Notes under the pieces: model-generated
Database searches by the model: none
Told to the model about the DNA's origin: nothing
The model's input: the letters and a program-made list of their open reading frames with translations, nothing else
Assembly: GCA_035760705.1 (NCBI GenBank)
Contig: DASTSL010000051.1
Location: 1 to 64,000, forward strand
Length of the DNA stretch: 64,000 nt
Reading direction: 5' to 3'
DNA from: Allomeiothermus sp035760705
GTDB lineage: Bacteria; Deinococcota; Deinococci; Deinococcales; Thermaceae
Made by a program: the position numbers and the translations under genes
In this document: in pieces, positions 43,120 to 51,241 of the stretch
How positions within the stretch are numbered: position 1 is the first letter of the stretch
How the letters are laid out: each line of letters opens with the position of its first letter

Positions 43120-44049
43120 ATGAACGAAATCTTCACCCTGGCTTTGCTGTTTTCGACCCTGCGCCAGACCACGCCGATCCTGCTCACCGCGCTGGGTGGG
43201 CTCTTCTCCGAGCGGAGCGGGGTGGTCAACATCGGCCTCGAGGGCATGATGCTCTTCGGGGCCTTGGCGGCGGCGGTGGTCACCCAGCGGCTCGAGGTTC
43301 CTTTCCTGGTCTCCGACCCTAACGCCCAGGTCTGGTGGGTCCCCTGGGTCGGGCTGCTGGCGGGGGCGGTGGTGGGGGGCTTGGTGGCGTTGGTTCACGC
43401 CATCGCTTCGATCAAGTACAAGGCCGACCAGATCATCAGCGGCACCGCCATCAACCTGCTGGCGTTGGGCGCTCCCAGCCTGGTGCTCGAGTACTATTAC
43501 GACAACTCCACCAGCTCGCAGGAGGTGGTGAACCGCCTGCCGCTGATCCCGGTGGGTTCGGAGAACCTCTCCCCGCTGGTCTTCCTGGCGTTTTTGCTGG
43601 TTCCCGCGATCTGGTGGGTGCTGTTCAAGACCCCCTGGGGGCTGCGGCTACGGGCGGTGGGCGAACACCCCGAGGCCGCCGAGACCATGGGGGTGAACGT
43701 GATCCGCACGCGCTACATCGCGGTGGTCATATCCGGCATCCTGGCGGGCATCGCCGGGTCCTACCTCTCGATCGGTTTCCTCAACCAGTTCGTCAAGGGG
43801 ATGAGCGCCGGGTTGGGGTTTATCGCCCTGGCCGCCTTGATCGTGGGCAAGTGGCACCCCATCGGCATCCTGGGCTCCACCCTGCTCTTCGGTTTCGCCT
43901 CGGCCCTCTCGATCCAGCTCACCGGGCGCAACATCCTGCCGGTGCCGGTGGTGCAGGCCATCCCCTTCATCCTGACCATGCTGGTGCTGGTCGGGTTTAT
44001 CGGGCGGAGCCGGCCTCCGGCGGCGGTGGGCAAACCCTATGACAAGTAG
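43120..44049 (+). CDS. Nucleoside-type ABC transporter permease, second subunit
   Basis: The 309-residue membrane protein is the NupQ/YufQ-like partner of the preceding gene. Family motifs are ALGGLFSERSGVVNIGLEGMML, ADQIISGTAINLLALG and GIAGSYLSIGFLNQFVKGMSAGLGFIALAALIVGKW. It starts 13 bases after the upstream stop behind GGGGAGG. Together the two form the membrane channel of an importer. The ATPase and the lipoprotein receptor would be encoded elsewhere. A hairpin follows the stop. Confidence 0.9.
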   Translation: MNEIFTLALLFSTLRQTTPILLTALGGLFSERSGVVNIGLEGMMLFGALAAAVVTQRLEVPFLVSDPNAQVWWVPWVGLLAGAVVGGLVALVHAIASIKYKADQIISGTAINLLALGAPSLVLEYYYDNSTSSQEVVNRLPLIPVGSENLSPLVFLAFLLVPAIWWVLFKTPWGLRLRAVGEHPEAAETMGVNVIRTRYIAVVISGILAGIAGSYLSIGFLNQFVKGMSAGLGFIALAALIVGKWHPIGILGSTLLFGFASALSIQLTGRNILPVPVVQAIPFILTMLVLVGFIGRSRPPAAVGKPYDK

Positions 44050-44069
44050 CTAGACGCCGAACGCCAGCT

Positions 44070-44108
44070 TCATCCCCTCTCCGGGCGCAGAGCGCTATGA
44101 GGGGATGA
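44070..44108. terminator. Hairpin between convergent permease and membrane-protein genes
   Basis: TCATCCCCT and AGGGGATGA form a perfect nine-base stem with a 21-base loop. No T-run on either side, so termination is uncertain. Confidence 0.4.
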
Positions 44109-44119
44109 TGAGGCTCGGC

Positions 44120-44755
44120 TTAGATTTCCCGGCTATCACCGCGCAACGATACTCCGGGCTCGAGCCGGGTGCGATTGACCTCGAGATAGGCCACCACCTG
44201 CCCCAGCATCGAGAGCCCCACAAAGAGCACCAGGATCACCAGGCCCAGGATGTCGGGGGCCGGGCCGGTGGGAAAGTAGCTGCCCAGGATGGCCAAAAGC
44301 ACCAGGGCCAGGTGGTTGAGGGGGCCGTGGTCGCGCACCATATGCCAGCTCTCGCGCAGCGCCCTCCACCAGTGCAACTCCTTGTCGGCGATGAGGGCGA
44401 AGGCATAGAACCAGAACAGGGCCACCACCACCTGGTAGAAGAAGGTCACGATCTGGTCTGAGGGGTTGCTGCGCACCGGCAGGGCCAGGGTAGGGGCCAC
44501 GAACAGACCCAGGAAAAGCACCCCGGCCACCAGGGCGTTCCAGCGGAACTCGCTCCACTGGGCCTGGGGCTCCCACACCCCGTCACGGGCCAGCCGCACC
44601 AACACCTTGGCCAGCCCGGCCTGCATGGGGCCGAAGAGCAGCCCCACGCTGAGGAAGCTCAGCACCAGGGCGAGCGCACTGCACCCCAGGATGCCCAGCG
44701 GCTGCCGCCGCAACACCACGAGCATTCTCAGGAGGACTCGAGGGGCACTCAGCAT
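44120..44755 (-). CDS. Integral membrane protein of unknown function (DUF624-like)
   Basis: From the ATG at 44755 (behind GGGAG) the protein has 211 residues with five hydrophobic segments: ~18-40, ~70-92, ~105-127, ~150-170 and ~175-195. The pattern and the loop VRLARDGVWEPQAQWSEFRW recall DUF624/YesL or DUF975-like membrane proteins, but the match is loose. The tail NRTRLEPGVSLRGDSREI is basic. It is divergent from the P450 gene; 46 bases separate the starts. Function is unknown. Confidence 0.6.
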   Translation of the reverse strand: MLSAPRVLLRMLVVLRRQPLGILGCSALALVLSFLSVGLLFGPMQAGLAKVLVRLARDGVWEPQAQWSEFRWNALVAGVLFLGLFVAPTLALPVRSNPSDQIVTFFYQVVVALFWFYAFALIADKELHWWRALRESWHMVRDHGPLNHLALVLLAILGSYFPTGPAPDILGLVILVLFVGLSMLGQVVAYLEVNRTRLEPGVSLRGDSREI

Positions 44756-44801
44756 CGGTGCTCCCAGGGTAACATGCCCTGCGCGATAAACTACGGCTAG
44801 G

Positions 44802-46034
44802 ATGAATCCCTTGCCTGAGATCCACCTGAACCTCAACGACTACGCCTTCGTCTACGACCCCTACCCCCGGCTCACCGAGCTGCGGGAAAAGACCCCGGTC
44901 TTCTACGACCCGGTGTGGAACAAGGTGTTCTTCACCCGCTACGAGGATATCTCCGCACTCCTCCGTGACAAACGCCTGGGCCGCTCGATCCTGCACGTGC
45001 TCTCGCGGGACGAACTGGGCTGGCCCCCGCCCAACCCGCTCACCCGCGACTTCGACCACTTTCAGGAAAACCATATCCTCGACAACGAGCCGCCCAAACA
45101 CACCCGGCTCAAGGGGCTGTTTTTGAAGGCGTTCACCCCGGCCCGGGTGGAGGGCTTGCGCGGCAAGATCCAGAGCATTGTGAACGCTTTGCTCGACCAG
45201 GCCGAAGACCGTGGCCGCATGGACTTGCTCCACGACTACGCCGAGCCTCTGCCGGTCACGGTGATCGCCGAGTTGCTGGGGGTTCCCCAGGAGGATCGGC
45301 ATTTATTGCGTCCCTGGTCGGGCAAGATCGTCAAGCTCTACGAACTCGGCTACACCGAGGAGCAGGCTCGTGAGGCCAACCAGGCGGTGGTGGACTTCTC
45401 CAATTACGTCAAGGCCCTGGCCGAGGATCGCCGCGAACGCCCCCAGGACGATCTCATCACCGCTCTGGTGCAGGCCGAGGAAGCGGGGGACAAGCTTACC
45501 GAGGACGAACTGGTCGCCAACTGCATCCTGCTGCTCAACGCCGGGCACGAGGCCACCGTCAACGGCACCACGGCGGGCATGCTGGCCCTGCACCGCAACC
45601 CCGAGCAGAAAAAACTGGCGGTGGAAGCAGCCAAGGCCGATAACGCCGAGTTCTTCAGGGGGGCGGTGGAAGAACTTCTCCGCTACGATACGCCCCTGCC
45701 GATGTTCGAGCGCTGGGTGCTGCACGACCTCGAGTGGAGGGGTATCCCCCTGCGGCGGGGCCAGGAGATCGGGCTGCTCTACGCTTCCGGCAACCGCGAC
45801 CCGCGCAAATTCCCCCACCCCGACACCCTCGACCTGACCCGCTCCGACAACCCGCACCTCACCTTCGGGCTGGGCATCCACTACTGCATCGGGGCGCCGC
45901 TGGCCCGGCTCGAGCTGCAAACTTCGTTCCAGACCTTGCTCAAACGCCTCCCGAACATCGAGGTGGTGGAGCCGGTGGAGTACACCGGGGGTTTCGTGAT
46001 CCGCGGGCACAAGGCTATGCCGGTCGAGTTTTAG
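44802..46034 (+). CDS. Cytochrome P450
   Basis: The 410-residue soluble protein is a bacterial P450. It has the I-helix oxygen-activation motif LLLNAGHEATVNG, the EELLRYDTP ExxR motif, and the heme-binding loop HLTFGLGIHYCIGAPLARLE with the axial cysteine near residue 363. It hydroxylates an unknown substrate and needs electrons from a ferredoxin or reductase not encoded nearby. The related CYP175 of Thermus hydroxylates carotenoids, but this one resembles the CYP107-type soluble enzymes more. TAAACT lies nine bases before the ATG. Its length and motifs are intact. Confidence 0.94.
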   Translation: MNPLPEIHLNLNDYAFVYDPYPRLTELREKTPVFYDPVWNKVFFTRYEDISALLRDKRLGRSILHVLSRDELGWPPPNPLTRDFDHFQENHILDNEPPKHTRLKGLFLKAFTPARVEGLRGKIQSIVNALLDQAEDRGRMDLLHDYAEPLPVTVIAELLGVPQEDRHLLRPWSGKIVKLYELGYTEEQAREANQAVVDFSNYVKALAEDRRERPQDDLITALVQAEEAGDKLTEDELVANCILLLNAGHEATVNGTTAGMLALHRNPEQKKLAVEAAKADNAEFFRGAVEELLRYDTPLPMFERWVLHDLEWRGIPLRRGQEIGLLYASGNRDPRKFPHPDTLDLTRSDNPHLTFGLGIHYCIGAPLARLELQTSFQTLLKRLPNIEVVEPVEYTGGFVIRGHKAMPVEF

Positions 46035-46052
46035 TTCCACCTGACCCGCAAC

Positions 46053-46077
46053 AAGGGCACCCTGGGTGGGTGCCCTT
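46053..46077 (+). terminator. Hairpin after the P450 gene
   Basis: AAGGGCACC pairs with the GGTGCCCTT-like right arm (GGGTGCCCTT), 18 bases after the stop. No T-run. Confidence 0.5.
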
Positions 46078-46129
46078 AGGCATATAGAGGATGCCGCAGC
46101 CAGGGATTCATGGAACGACGCCCGTGTTA

Positions 46130-46168
46130 TTGACAACGTATATATATTCTCTATAACATATATACGTT
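46130..46168 (+). promoter_or_regulatory. Strong promoter covered by a palindromic operator
   Basis: TTGACA (46130-46135) and TATAAC (46152-46157) are 16 bases apart. Perfect ten-base arms AACGTATATA (46135-46144) and TATATACGTT (46159-46168) enclose the -10 with a 14-base spacer. A repressor dimer bound here would shut the promoter. AGGAGG lies downstream at 46178-46183. The low GC content is unlike the rest of the window. Confidence 0.8.
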
Positions 46169-46188
46169 AAAGACTATAGGAGGAACGT

Positions 46189-46809
46189 ATGGCGAAAACT
46201 GAGGCCAGTGCTGTCGTCAACCGCGACACCTTTATGCAGACCGTCCTCCGGTGGAGCGAAGACCGCCCCCTGACGGTCGCCATAACCGACATCGACGAGT
46301 TCATGCCGGTCAACCAGAACTACGGGCATGAGACCGGGGACAAGGTGATCGCGTTGGTCCAGAAGACCCTCGAGGCGAGCCTGCCGCCCGGTTGCCTGGT
46401 CACCCGCTGGGGTGGCGACGAGTTCGCCGCGGCGTTGCCGGGGTTCAGCCCCGAGGAAGCGTTGATCGTGCTCGAGGAGATCCGCCAGCACCTCGCCAAA
46501 AAGCACGACTTGGGCCCGGTTTCGCTGCCTATCCGGCTCTCCATCGGGATCGCCAGCCTGCCCCAACACGTCTCCGATCCCTCGCAACTACCCCAGGCCG
46601 CCGACGAGGCCTTGCTGCGGGCCAAGCGCGAGGGGCGGGGCCGGGTGAGCATCTACGTGGAAGACAAGATGGTGCTGAAGTCCAACTACTATCCCAAAGC
46701 CCAACTGGCCCGTCTCTCCACCCTCTCCGAGCGGCTGGGCAAGACCGAAGCGGCCCTCCTGCGCGAGGCGTTGGCCGACCTGCTGGACAAGTACCGGGAC
46801 AGCCTATGA
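46189..46809 (+). CDS. GGDEF domain fused to a ribbon-helix-helix DNA-binding domain
   Basis: The 206-residue protein has an N-terminal GGDEF domain (residues ~1-150) with TDIDEFMPVNQNYGHETGDK, the intact signature RWGGDEFAAALPG near residue 75, and IRLSIGIASLP. The product-inhibition site (RxxD) is not seen. Residues ~161-203 read KSNYYPKAQLARLSTLSERL then GKTEAALLREALADLLDKY, which matches ribbon-helix-helix (CopG/MetJ-like) repressor domains. I know of no such common fusion. The palindrome over its own promoter suggests self-repression, perhaps controlled by GTP or cyclic di-GMP. It ends with an ATGA overlap into the NUDIX frame. Confidence 0.85.
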   Translation: MAKTEASAVVNRDTFMQTVLRWSEDRPLTVAITDIDEFMPVNQNYGHETGDKVIALVQKTLEASLPPGCLVTRWGGDEFAAALPGFSPEEALIVLEEIRQHLAKKHDLGPVSLPIRLSIGIASLPQHVSDPSQLPQAADEALLRAKREGRGRVSIYVEDKMVLKSNYYPKAQLARLSTLSERLGKTEAALLREALADLLDKYRDSL

Positions 46810-47185
46810 CCCGCAACCTCTCACCGAGCCCCGAGCGAATCGGGCGGGTCTGTGTATGCGTGTGGCACCAGGGGGAAATCCTCATGGTGCGCCACGGAGG
46901 TTTTTGGACCTTTCCGGGTGGGGGGTGCATCTTGGGGAAACCTTTGAGGAGGCCGCCGTCCGGGAAGCCTGGGAAGAGGCCGGGGCCTGGGTGATGATCG
47001 AGCGCTTTTTGTGGCAGCGGGTGCAGCCGGGGGGTCAGTACGAGCGCTATTTGGCGACCCTGCTCGAGCTCGAAGAAAGCCCGGAAGGGCGCGAGGTGTG
47101 CTGGGCAAACCCTCGAGCCGAACTCTGGTGCTCCGACCTACAGATCAAACCCACGATGGGGGCCTTAAATGTCTTGGAATCCTGA
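46806..47185 (+). pseudogene. NUDIX hydrolase gene with a frameshift in a G6 run
   Basis: The ATG at 46806 opens a NUDIX N-terminus (ERIGRVCVCVWHQGEILMV, then GGFWTFPGGG) that loses its frame at the six-G run 46920-46925. The next frame then gives the NUDIX box HLGETFEEAAVREAWEEAGA followed by IERFLWQRVQPGGQYERYLA to a stop at 47183-47185. Joined, they form a normal hydrolase of about 126 residues with all metal-binding glutamates. One extra G would restore it. It may be mutated, a sequencing error, or made by slippage. It is coupled to the GGDEF-RHH gene, and a nucleotide-hydrolase would be a plausible partner. Confidence 0.85.
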
Positions 47186-47954
47186 GCAGTACGAGAAATT
47201 CAAAGCCGAACGCACCGCCCCTTTCGATGACCTCTTGAAACTCGTGAAGGCCAGACCCGGCTTACGGGCCATAGATTTGGGCTGTGGAACCGGCGAACTC
47301 ACCCGTAGGCTGGCGGACGCCCTGCCGGATAGCAAGGTGACGGGTTTGGACAACTCCGCCTCCATGCTCGCCAAGAGCAGGCCATATGCCCGTCCGGGCT
47401 TGCGGTTCGAGCGGGGCGATATCGCGGAGTTGGAGGGCACCTACGACCTCATCTTCTCCAACGCGGCCCTGCAATGGCTCCCCGATCACTCGAGGCTTTT
47501 CCCCAAGCTCTGGCGGCACCTGAATCCGGGCGGGCAGTTGGTGGTGCAGATGCCCGCCAACCACGACCATCCCTCGCACCGGCTGGCCCGCGAACTGGCC
47601 GAATCCGCCGAGTTCGCGGCCTATTTCCCCGAGGGTGGACGGCAGAGCCCGGTGCTGCCGCCCGAAGACTACGCCCGGATGCTCTTCGGGTTGGGCGGGG
47701 AAGACCTCACGGTGCTGCTCAAGGTCTACCCCCACGTCTTGGCCGACGCCGACGCGATCGTGGAGTGGGTCAAGGGAACCCTGCTCACCGCTTACCTCGA
47801 GCGCCTCCCCCCGCCCGAGCAGGAAAGATTTCTCGGGCGCTACCGCACCCGCCTGCGCGAACTCTTCCCGCAAAAGCCCGTCTTTTACGGCTTCAAGCGC
47901 ATCTTGATGGCGGCCTCTGCTACCGCAGGGACTTCGTCAACAAGACCGTCTTAA
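47169..47954 (+). CDS. tam: Trans-aconitate 2-methyltransferase
   Basis: The 261-residue protein begins MSWNPEQYEKFKAERTAPFDDLL, the typical start of Tam, and has SAM motif I AIDLGCGTGELTRRLA, the acidic VTGLDNSASMLAK, and IFSNAALQWLPDHSRLFPKL. Tam methylates trans-aconitate, an inhibitor formed from cis-aconitate, and removes its effect on the citrate cycle. The C-terminal GFKRILMAAS also fits; the final 12 residues (ATAGTSSTRPS) look like a replaced tail. The ATG lies inside the end of the NUDIX frame, so all three genes may form one unit. Confidence 0.85.
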   Translation: MSWNPEQYEKFKAERTAPFDDLLKLVKARPGLRAIDLGCGTGELTRRLADALPDSKVTGLDNSASMLAKSRPYARPGLRFERGDIAELEGTYDLIFSNAALQWLPDHSRLFPKLWRHLNPGGQLVVQMPANHDHPSHRLARELAESAEFAAYFPEGGRQSPVLPPEDYARMLFGLGGEDLTVLLKVYPHVLADADAIVEWVKGTLLTAYLERLPPPEQERFLGRYRTRLRELFPQKPVFYGFKRILMAASATAGTSSTRPS

Positions 47955-48265
47955 GCTTCCCGCACTTTGGTATCCAGGCTCCGCCCGCCCAGGAACCCAC
48001 CCCGCCAGGCCACCTCGAGCCCGCTCCCATCCACGAAGTTGACCTTGAGGGTGCGCCGGTCGAACGCGAAGTTGAGGACGGTGGGCTCGAGGCGCTTGGC
48101 CATAGAGCCGGAGGCTTGCACAAAGCTGCCGAAGCCGTCTTTACGAAAGTGCAGAATGGATCCGTCCTGAAGCACCAGGTGGGCTTCGGTGGCCTGCTTG
48201 TTCAGGCGGTAATCCTTAAGGTGGTTCGACAGCGCCCAGGCCTGATTGGGATCTTGCGCGCCCAT
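47951..48265 (-). CDS. Small hypothetical protein (104 aa)
   Basis: From the ATG at 48265 the protein reads MGAQDPNQAWALSNHLKDYR and continues with a beta-rich part (HLVLQDGSILHFRKDGFG, LNFAFDRRTLKVNFVDGSG). I do not recognise it. It follows the yaaT-like gene by ten bases on the same strand and is probably co-transcribed with it. It overlaps the convergent tam stop by four bases. No signal peptide or membrane segment. Confidence 0.5.
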   Translation of the reverse strand: MGAQDPNQAWALSNHLKDYRLNKQATEAHLVLQDGSILHFRKDGFGSFVQASGSMAKRLEPTVLNFAFDRRTLKVNFVDGSGLEVAWRGGFLGGRSLDTKVREA

Positions 48266-48275
48266 AGGTAAAAGC

Positions 48276-49052
48276 TTACTGCCGCAGCTCGCTTTTGTGC
48301 GCTGTAACCCAGCTTCCCTCTTCGGTGATGAGGTCCACGGTTCCGGCCAGCGGGTTGAGTTTGGCGACCTTGCCACAGACATCGTGGATGGTGCAGACCT
48401 TGGCGTTCTTGCGGGGCAAGTCCCTGAGTAGTTCCTGATAGTGCTCGTGCTCGTACTGCAAGCAGCACAACAACCTTCCACAGGGCCCGGAGATCTTCTC
48501 GGGGGAAAGCGGAAGCTGCTGGTCGCGGGCCATCTTGATCGAGACCTGGGCGAAGTCTTGCAGGTGGGTCGAGCAGCAGGACTCCATGCCGCAGGCTCCC
48601 AGGGTTCCCAGGTAGGCGGTCTGGTCGCGTGGCCCCATCGCCACGAACTCCACCCGGGCCCCCGAGGTGCGGGCGATCTCGCCCACCCAGCGGCGCAGGT
48701 CGATGCGCTCCTCCGCCGAGTAATGCACCGCTAGGTGCGAGCCATCCAGGGTGTAGTCGCAGCCCAGCACCTTGGCCTGTACCTTCTCCTTGCGCAACCG
48801 GGCCTTGATCCACCACTTGACCTCCTCGGCCTTCTCACGGAGCCGGGCGGCTTTGTCGAGGTCTTCGGGCTCCGCCGGGCGCACGATGCGGCCCTGGGGC
48901 TGACCTTGGCGGGGCGCGGTGCGCACCTTGCCTAGCTCGAGCCCGCGGCTGGTCTGCACCACCACCCAGGATTCGGGCGGGGGCGGCTCGCCCTCAAAGC
49001 TATAGTCGTAGAGTTTGGGGCTGTGATTGAAACGCACCCCGAGGCAGTTCAT
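48276..49052 (-). CDS. PSP1/YaaT-family protein
   Basis: From the ATG at 49052 (AGGAGG six bases upstream) the protein has 258 residues. It carries the PSP1 domain: LGVRFNHSPKLYDYSFEG, VVVQTSRGLELGKV, and CDYTLDGSHLAVHYSAEERIDLR. The cysteine-rich segment CGMESCCSTHLQDFAQVSIK and CGRLLCCLQYEHEHYQELL could bind iron-sulfur or zinc; in Bacillus the YaaT-YlbF-YmcA complex carries iron-sulfur clusters and controls RNase Y. It lies 45 bases after holB, as in Firmicutes, which supports the call. A longer frame from 49184 crosses the holB end and is unlikely. Confidence 0.85.
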   Translation of the reverse strand: MNCLGVRFNHSPKLYDYSFEGEPPPPESWVVVQTSRGLELGKVRTAPRQGQPQGRIVRPAEPEDLDKAARLREKAEEVKWWIKARLRKEKVQAKVLGCDYTLDGSHLAVHYSAEERIDLRRWVGEIARTSGARVEFVAMGPRDQTAYLGTLGACGMESCCSTHLQDFAQVSIKMARDQQLPLSPEKISGPCGRLLCCLQYEHEHYQELLRDLPRKNAKVCTIHDVCGKVAKLNPLAGTVDLITEEGSWVTAHKSELRQ

Positions 49053-49096
49053 CCATTTCCTCCTAGTTCGCCTGAGTACCCGCTTAAGCGGGGCCG

Positions 49097-50017
49097 CTAG
49101 AGCGGCTTTGCTTGAGACGTTTTCTTCGCCGCGTAGGGTGTACCGGCGCGAGCCGGGTCGCTTTGCGAATTCACTAGCCGCCATAACCGCAGGGCCAGCC
49201 AGGTATAGGCCAGTTCTTCGCCGGTGTAGGCGCCGAGGGCTTCTTGGGTCTGGGCCAAGGCCTCGAGTGCTTCCCGGCGGCAGGGGGATTCGGGTGGGAA
49301 GATCCCGTCTAGGCGGCGGGCCAAATAGCTTAGGCCATTATCTAACTCCCCCAAGGCCTTGAGGGCCTGTTGGGTCTGGGCCGGACCGGAGCGGGCACCG
49401 CGTAGACTCTCCACCACCCCCTCGGCCCGCGCGAGCAACTTCTGGAACTCCAGCGGGTGCTCGAGGGCCCAACTTACGCGGCCCACCGCCCCTTCAGCAT
49501 AGGCTAGAACCTCGGGGTCGGTAGAGAGCTGGTGCAGGATTGACGCGGGGAGAGGGCCAAAGGCGATCTCGAGGCTGCGGCTGGCCAGGGTGGGCAGCAC
49601 CAGCTCCCGGCTGGGCGCGATCAGGATGATCCGGGCGTAGGCCGGGGGCTCTTCCAGGATCTTCAGCAGGGCGTTCCCGGCGGGTTCATTGAGAAGGTGG
49701 GCCCCGTCAATCACCGCCACCTTGGCCCGGTGGCGGGGGTGGGTGCTAAGCCAGTCCAGCAGGTTTTCTTGCCCCTCCTCGCGGGGGGCGATTTGCTCGA
49801 GCAAGATCTGCGGCTTGCGCGCCTTTTTGCCTCCTTTGGTCTCGGTCTCGGGGGCGATCTCCAGGTAGTCGTCGTGGTAGTGCTCCCCGTTCAGTCGCCA
49901 GGCGTACCAGCGGGCCACCGCCCGCCGCCCCACCCCCTCCGGCCCGCTGAAGAGGAAGCTCTGGGCCCTAAGGGTGGGGAGAAGCTCGAGGATGCGTTCG
50001 TGGCCGAGGATGTTCAT
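49097..50017 (-). CDS. holB: DNA polymerase III subunit delta'
   Basis: From the ATG at 50017 (MNILGHERILELL) the protein has 306 residues and is a clamp-loader subunit. Family features: LFSGPEGVGRRAVARWYAW (degenerate P-loop), KVAVIDGAHLLNEPAGNALLKILEEPP (DExx-like box and sensor), and RIILIAPSRELVLPTLASRSL. Delta' has lost ATPase activity but contacts the other loader subunits. A LEEPPAY-type segment is intact. The gene is followed by the yaaT-like gene, as in many bacteria. In Bacillus tmk precedes; here a repeat and a phosphoesterase gene do. Confidence 0.9.
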   Translation of the reverse strand: MNILGHERILELLPTLRAQSFLFSGPEGVGRRAVARWYAWRLNGEHYHDDYLEIAPETETKGGKKARKPQILLEQIAPREEGQENLLDWLSTHPRHRAKVAVIDGAHLLNEPAGNALLKILEEPPAYARIILIAPSRELVLPTLASRSLEIAFGPLPASILHQLSTDPEVLAYAEGAVGRVSWALEHPLEFQKLLARAEGVVESLRGARSGPAQTQQALKALGELDNGLSYLARRLDGIFPPESPCRREALEALAQTQEALGAYTGEELAYTWLALRLWRLVNSQSDPARAGTPYAAKKTSQAKPL

Positions 50018-50019
50018 AG

Positions 50020-50084
50020 CAGCTATTAGCAATTAGCGGTTGACTTTTAGCCAAAAGCTAATGGCTAAAAGGCTAAGCGCTTCC
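50020..50084. repeat. Palindromic AGCTAATGGCTAAAAG-type repeat
   Basis: Short words such as GCTATTAGC, AATTAGC, TTTTAGCCAAAAGC, TAATGGCTAAAAGG and CTAAGCGC recur in both orientations. Similar in style to 16149-16206. It lies between phosphoesterase and holB genes. Confidence 0.45.
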
Positions 50085-50825
50085 CTACCTTCCCACCAAC
50101 AACCGCTCATACAGCCACACCGGGAACCCCTCGTCGAGGATGCGTTTGAGGACGCGCTCGAGGTCGAACTCCACTCGGAAGAACTGCACGCTGTCGTCGT
50201 CGCTGTCCCACACGCCGTAGGCCGCGCCGGGCATACGGTCGCGGGGCTGGCCCACCGAGCCGGGGTTGACCAGGGCTCGAGCCCTGGGGGCCAATAACAG
50301 CTCGGTGCCGTGGACCTGCCGCTGGTAGCGCACCCATTGGCCGTTGGGGCCTTCCAGGGCCAGGAAGGTCCCGGCCAGGTGGGTGTGGCCGTGCAGGGTC
50401 CAGCGGGCCGAGGTACAACCGAAATGCTGGCGGGCGGTGTCTAGGTCGTCCACGTACTGCAAGGGGTCGCAGGCGCTCCCGTGAACCAGCAGGGCCCCGT
50501 CCACCTCCTGGGTCCAGGGCAGGCTGCCCAGGTAGGCCCGGTTTTCCAGCGAGAGGCGCTCGGACTGCCAGCGCAGGATCTCGAAGACCGGCCCTTTCTG
50601 CTCCTCGGGGTCAATGTCGTCCAGGTGCATCAGCCAGGCGTCGTGGTTGCCCACCACCCCGATGGCCCCCTCCGAGCGCAGCCAGGAGAGCACCCGGTCG
50701 GCGTCGGGGTAGTAGCCTACTGCGTCGCCCAAAAAGATCACCCGGTCGTATTTGGGCGCGGTTTGCAACACGGCCTCCATGGCCGGCCAGTTGCCGTGGA
50801 TGTCGGCGAGGAGCAGGTACCGCAC
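50085..50825 (-). CDS. Calcineurin-like metallophosphoesterase
   Basis: The 246-residue product begins with GTG and has the two-metal site: LLLADIHGNWPAMEAVL, VIFLGDAVGYYPDADRVL, VVGNHDAWL, LLVHGSACDPL and LHGHTHLAGTF. This is the YfcE/MJ0936-like subgroup of phosphodiesterases; some act on cyclic nucleotides or phosphate esters. The substrate is unknown. TATTCT lies six bases before the GTG, supporting a leaderless start. It is followed by holB in the same direction after a palindromic repeat. Confidence 0.9.
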   Translation of the reverse strand: MRYLLLADIHGNWPAMEAVLQTAPKYDRVIFLGDAVGYYPDADRVLSWLRSEGAIGVVGNHDAWLMHLDDIDPEEQKGPVFEILRWQSERLSLENRAYLGSLPWTQEVDGALLVHGSACDPLQYVDDLDTARQHFGCTSARWTLHGHTHLAGTFLALEGPNGQWVRYQRQVHGTELLLAPRARALVNPGSVGQPRDRMPGAAYGVWDSDDDSVQFFRVEFDLERVLKRILDEGFPVWLYERLLVGR

Positions 50826-51080
50826 GTCAAGAGAATATCACTTGACTCAGGGCAAAACCTCAGTACGCACCCTGGGCGGTCTCGTGCTGCCCGCTGAGCC
50901 CCTTCATCCCTATCCCGGTGGGGGTTCAGACGGCGGTGCTCTGCATGGATCGCCCTCGAGCGAAAGCAATAGGTCTCTCCTGCCGTTGGACCTAGCCGCT
51001 GCTCAGGCCCAAAGACCGGCCTTTCTACCAGCGTGAGTCGGTGAGGTCGGTGCGGCCTCCTATCCCCAACCTCCCATACT

Positions 51081-51110
51081 TGGCGCCAAGCGCTTTGCGC
51101 CCAGCGCTTG
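51081..51110. repeat. Near-palindromic repeat, second copy of 21496-21525
   Basis: TGGCGCCAAGCGCT and AGCGCTTG are shared with the copy at 21496-21525 at 27 of 30 positions; the three changes break the perfect palindrome. The remaining bases of 50826-51241 hold only the PHO-box-like repeat as far as I can see. Confidence 0.6.
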
Positions 51111-51167
51111 CCGGCTGTGCCAGCCAAAGGGGGCAGGTCACGCCTTAGCCGCGGGCCGACCACCCTT

Positions 51168-51184
51168 CTGACAATCTCCTGACA
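51168..51184 (+). promoter_or_regulatory. PHO-box-like direct repeat upstream of pstS
   Basis: CTGACA occurs at 51168-51173 and 51179-51184, a spacing of exactly 11 bases. This matches the layout of PhoB boxes (CTGTCA repeats at 11 bases) and suggests control by phosphate. It lies 58 bases before the pstS start. Confidence 0.6.
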
Positions 51185-51241
51185 AAAGACCCTCAGGCTG
51201 TGAAGCGTGAAGGTTGCATCGCGGCCTACCGAGGAGAACGC

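Noticed and set aside
41849..43123. 424-codon alternative frame inside the permease gene
   Set aside because: It is Pro/Arg/Gly-rich and lacks membrane segments; the permease frame has all family motifs.
46189..46809. GGDEF-RHH C-terminus as mere coiled coil
   Set aside because: The strand-like start (KSNYYPKAQLARL) followed by two helices with GKTEAALLREAL fits an RHH domain better than a heptad repeat.
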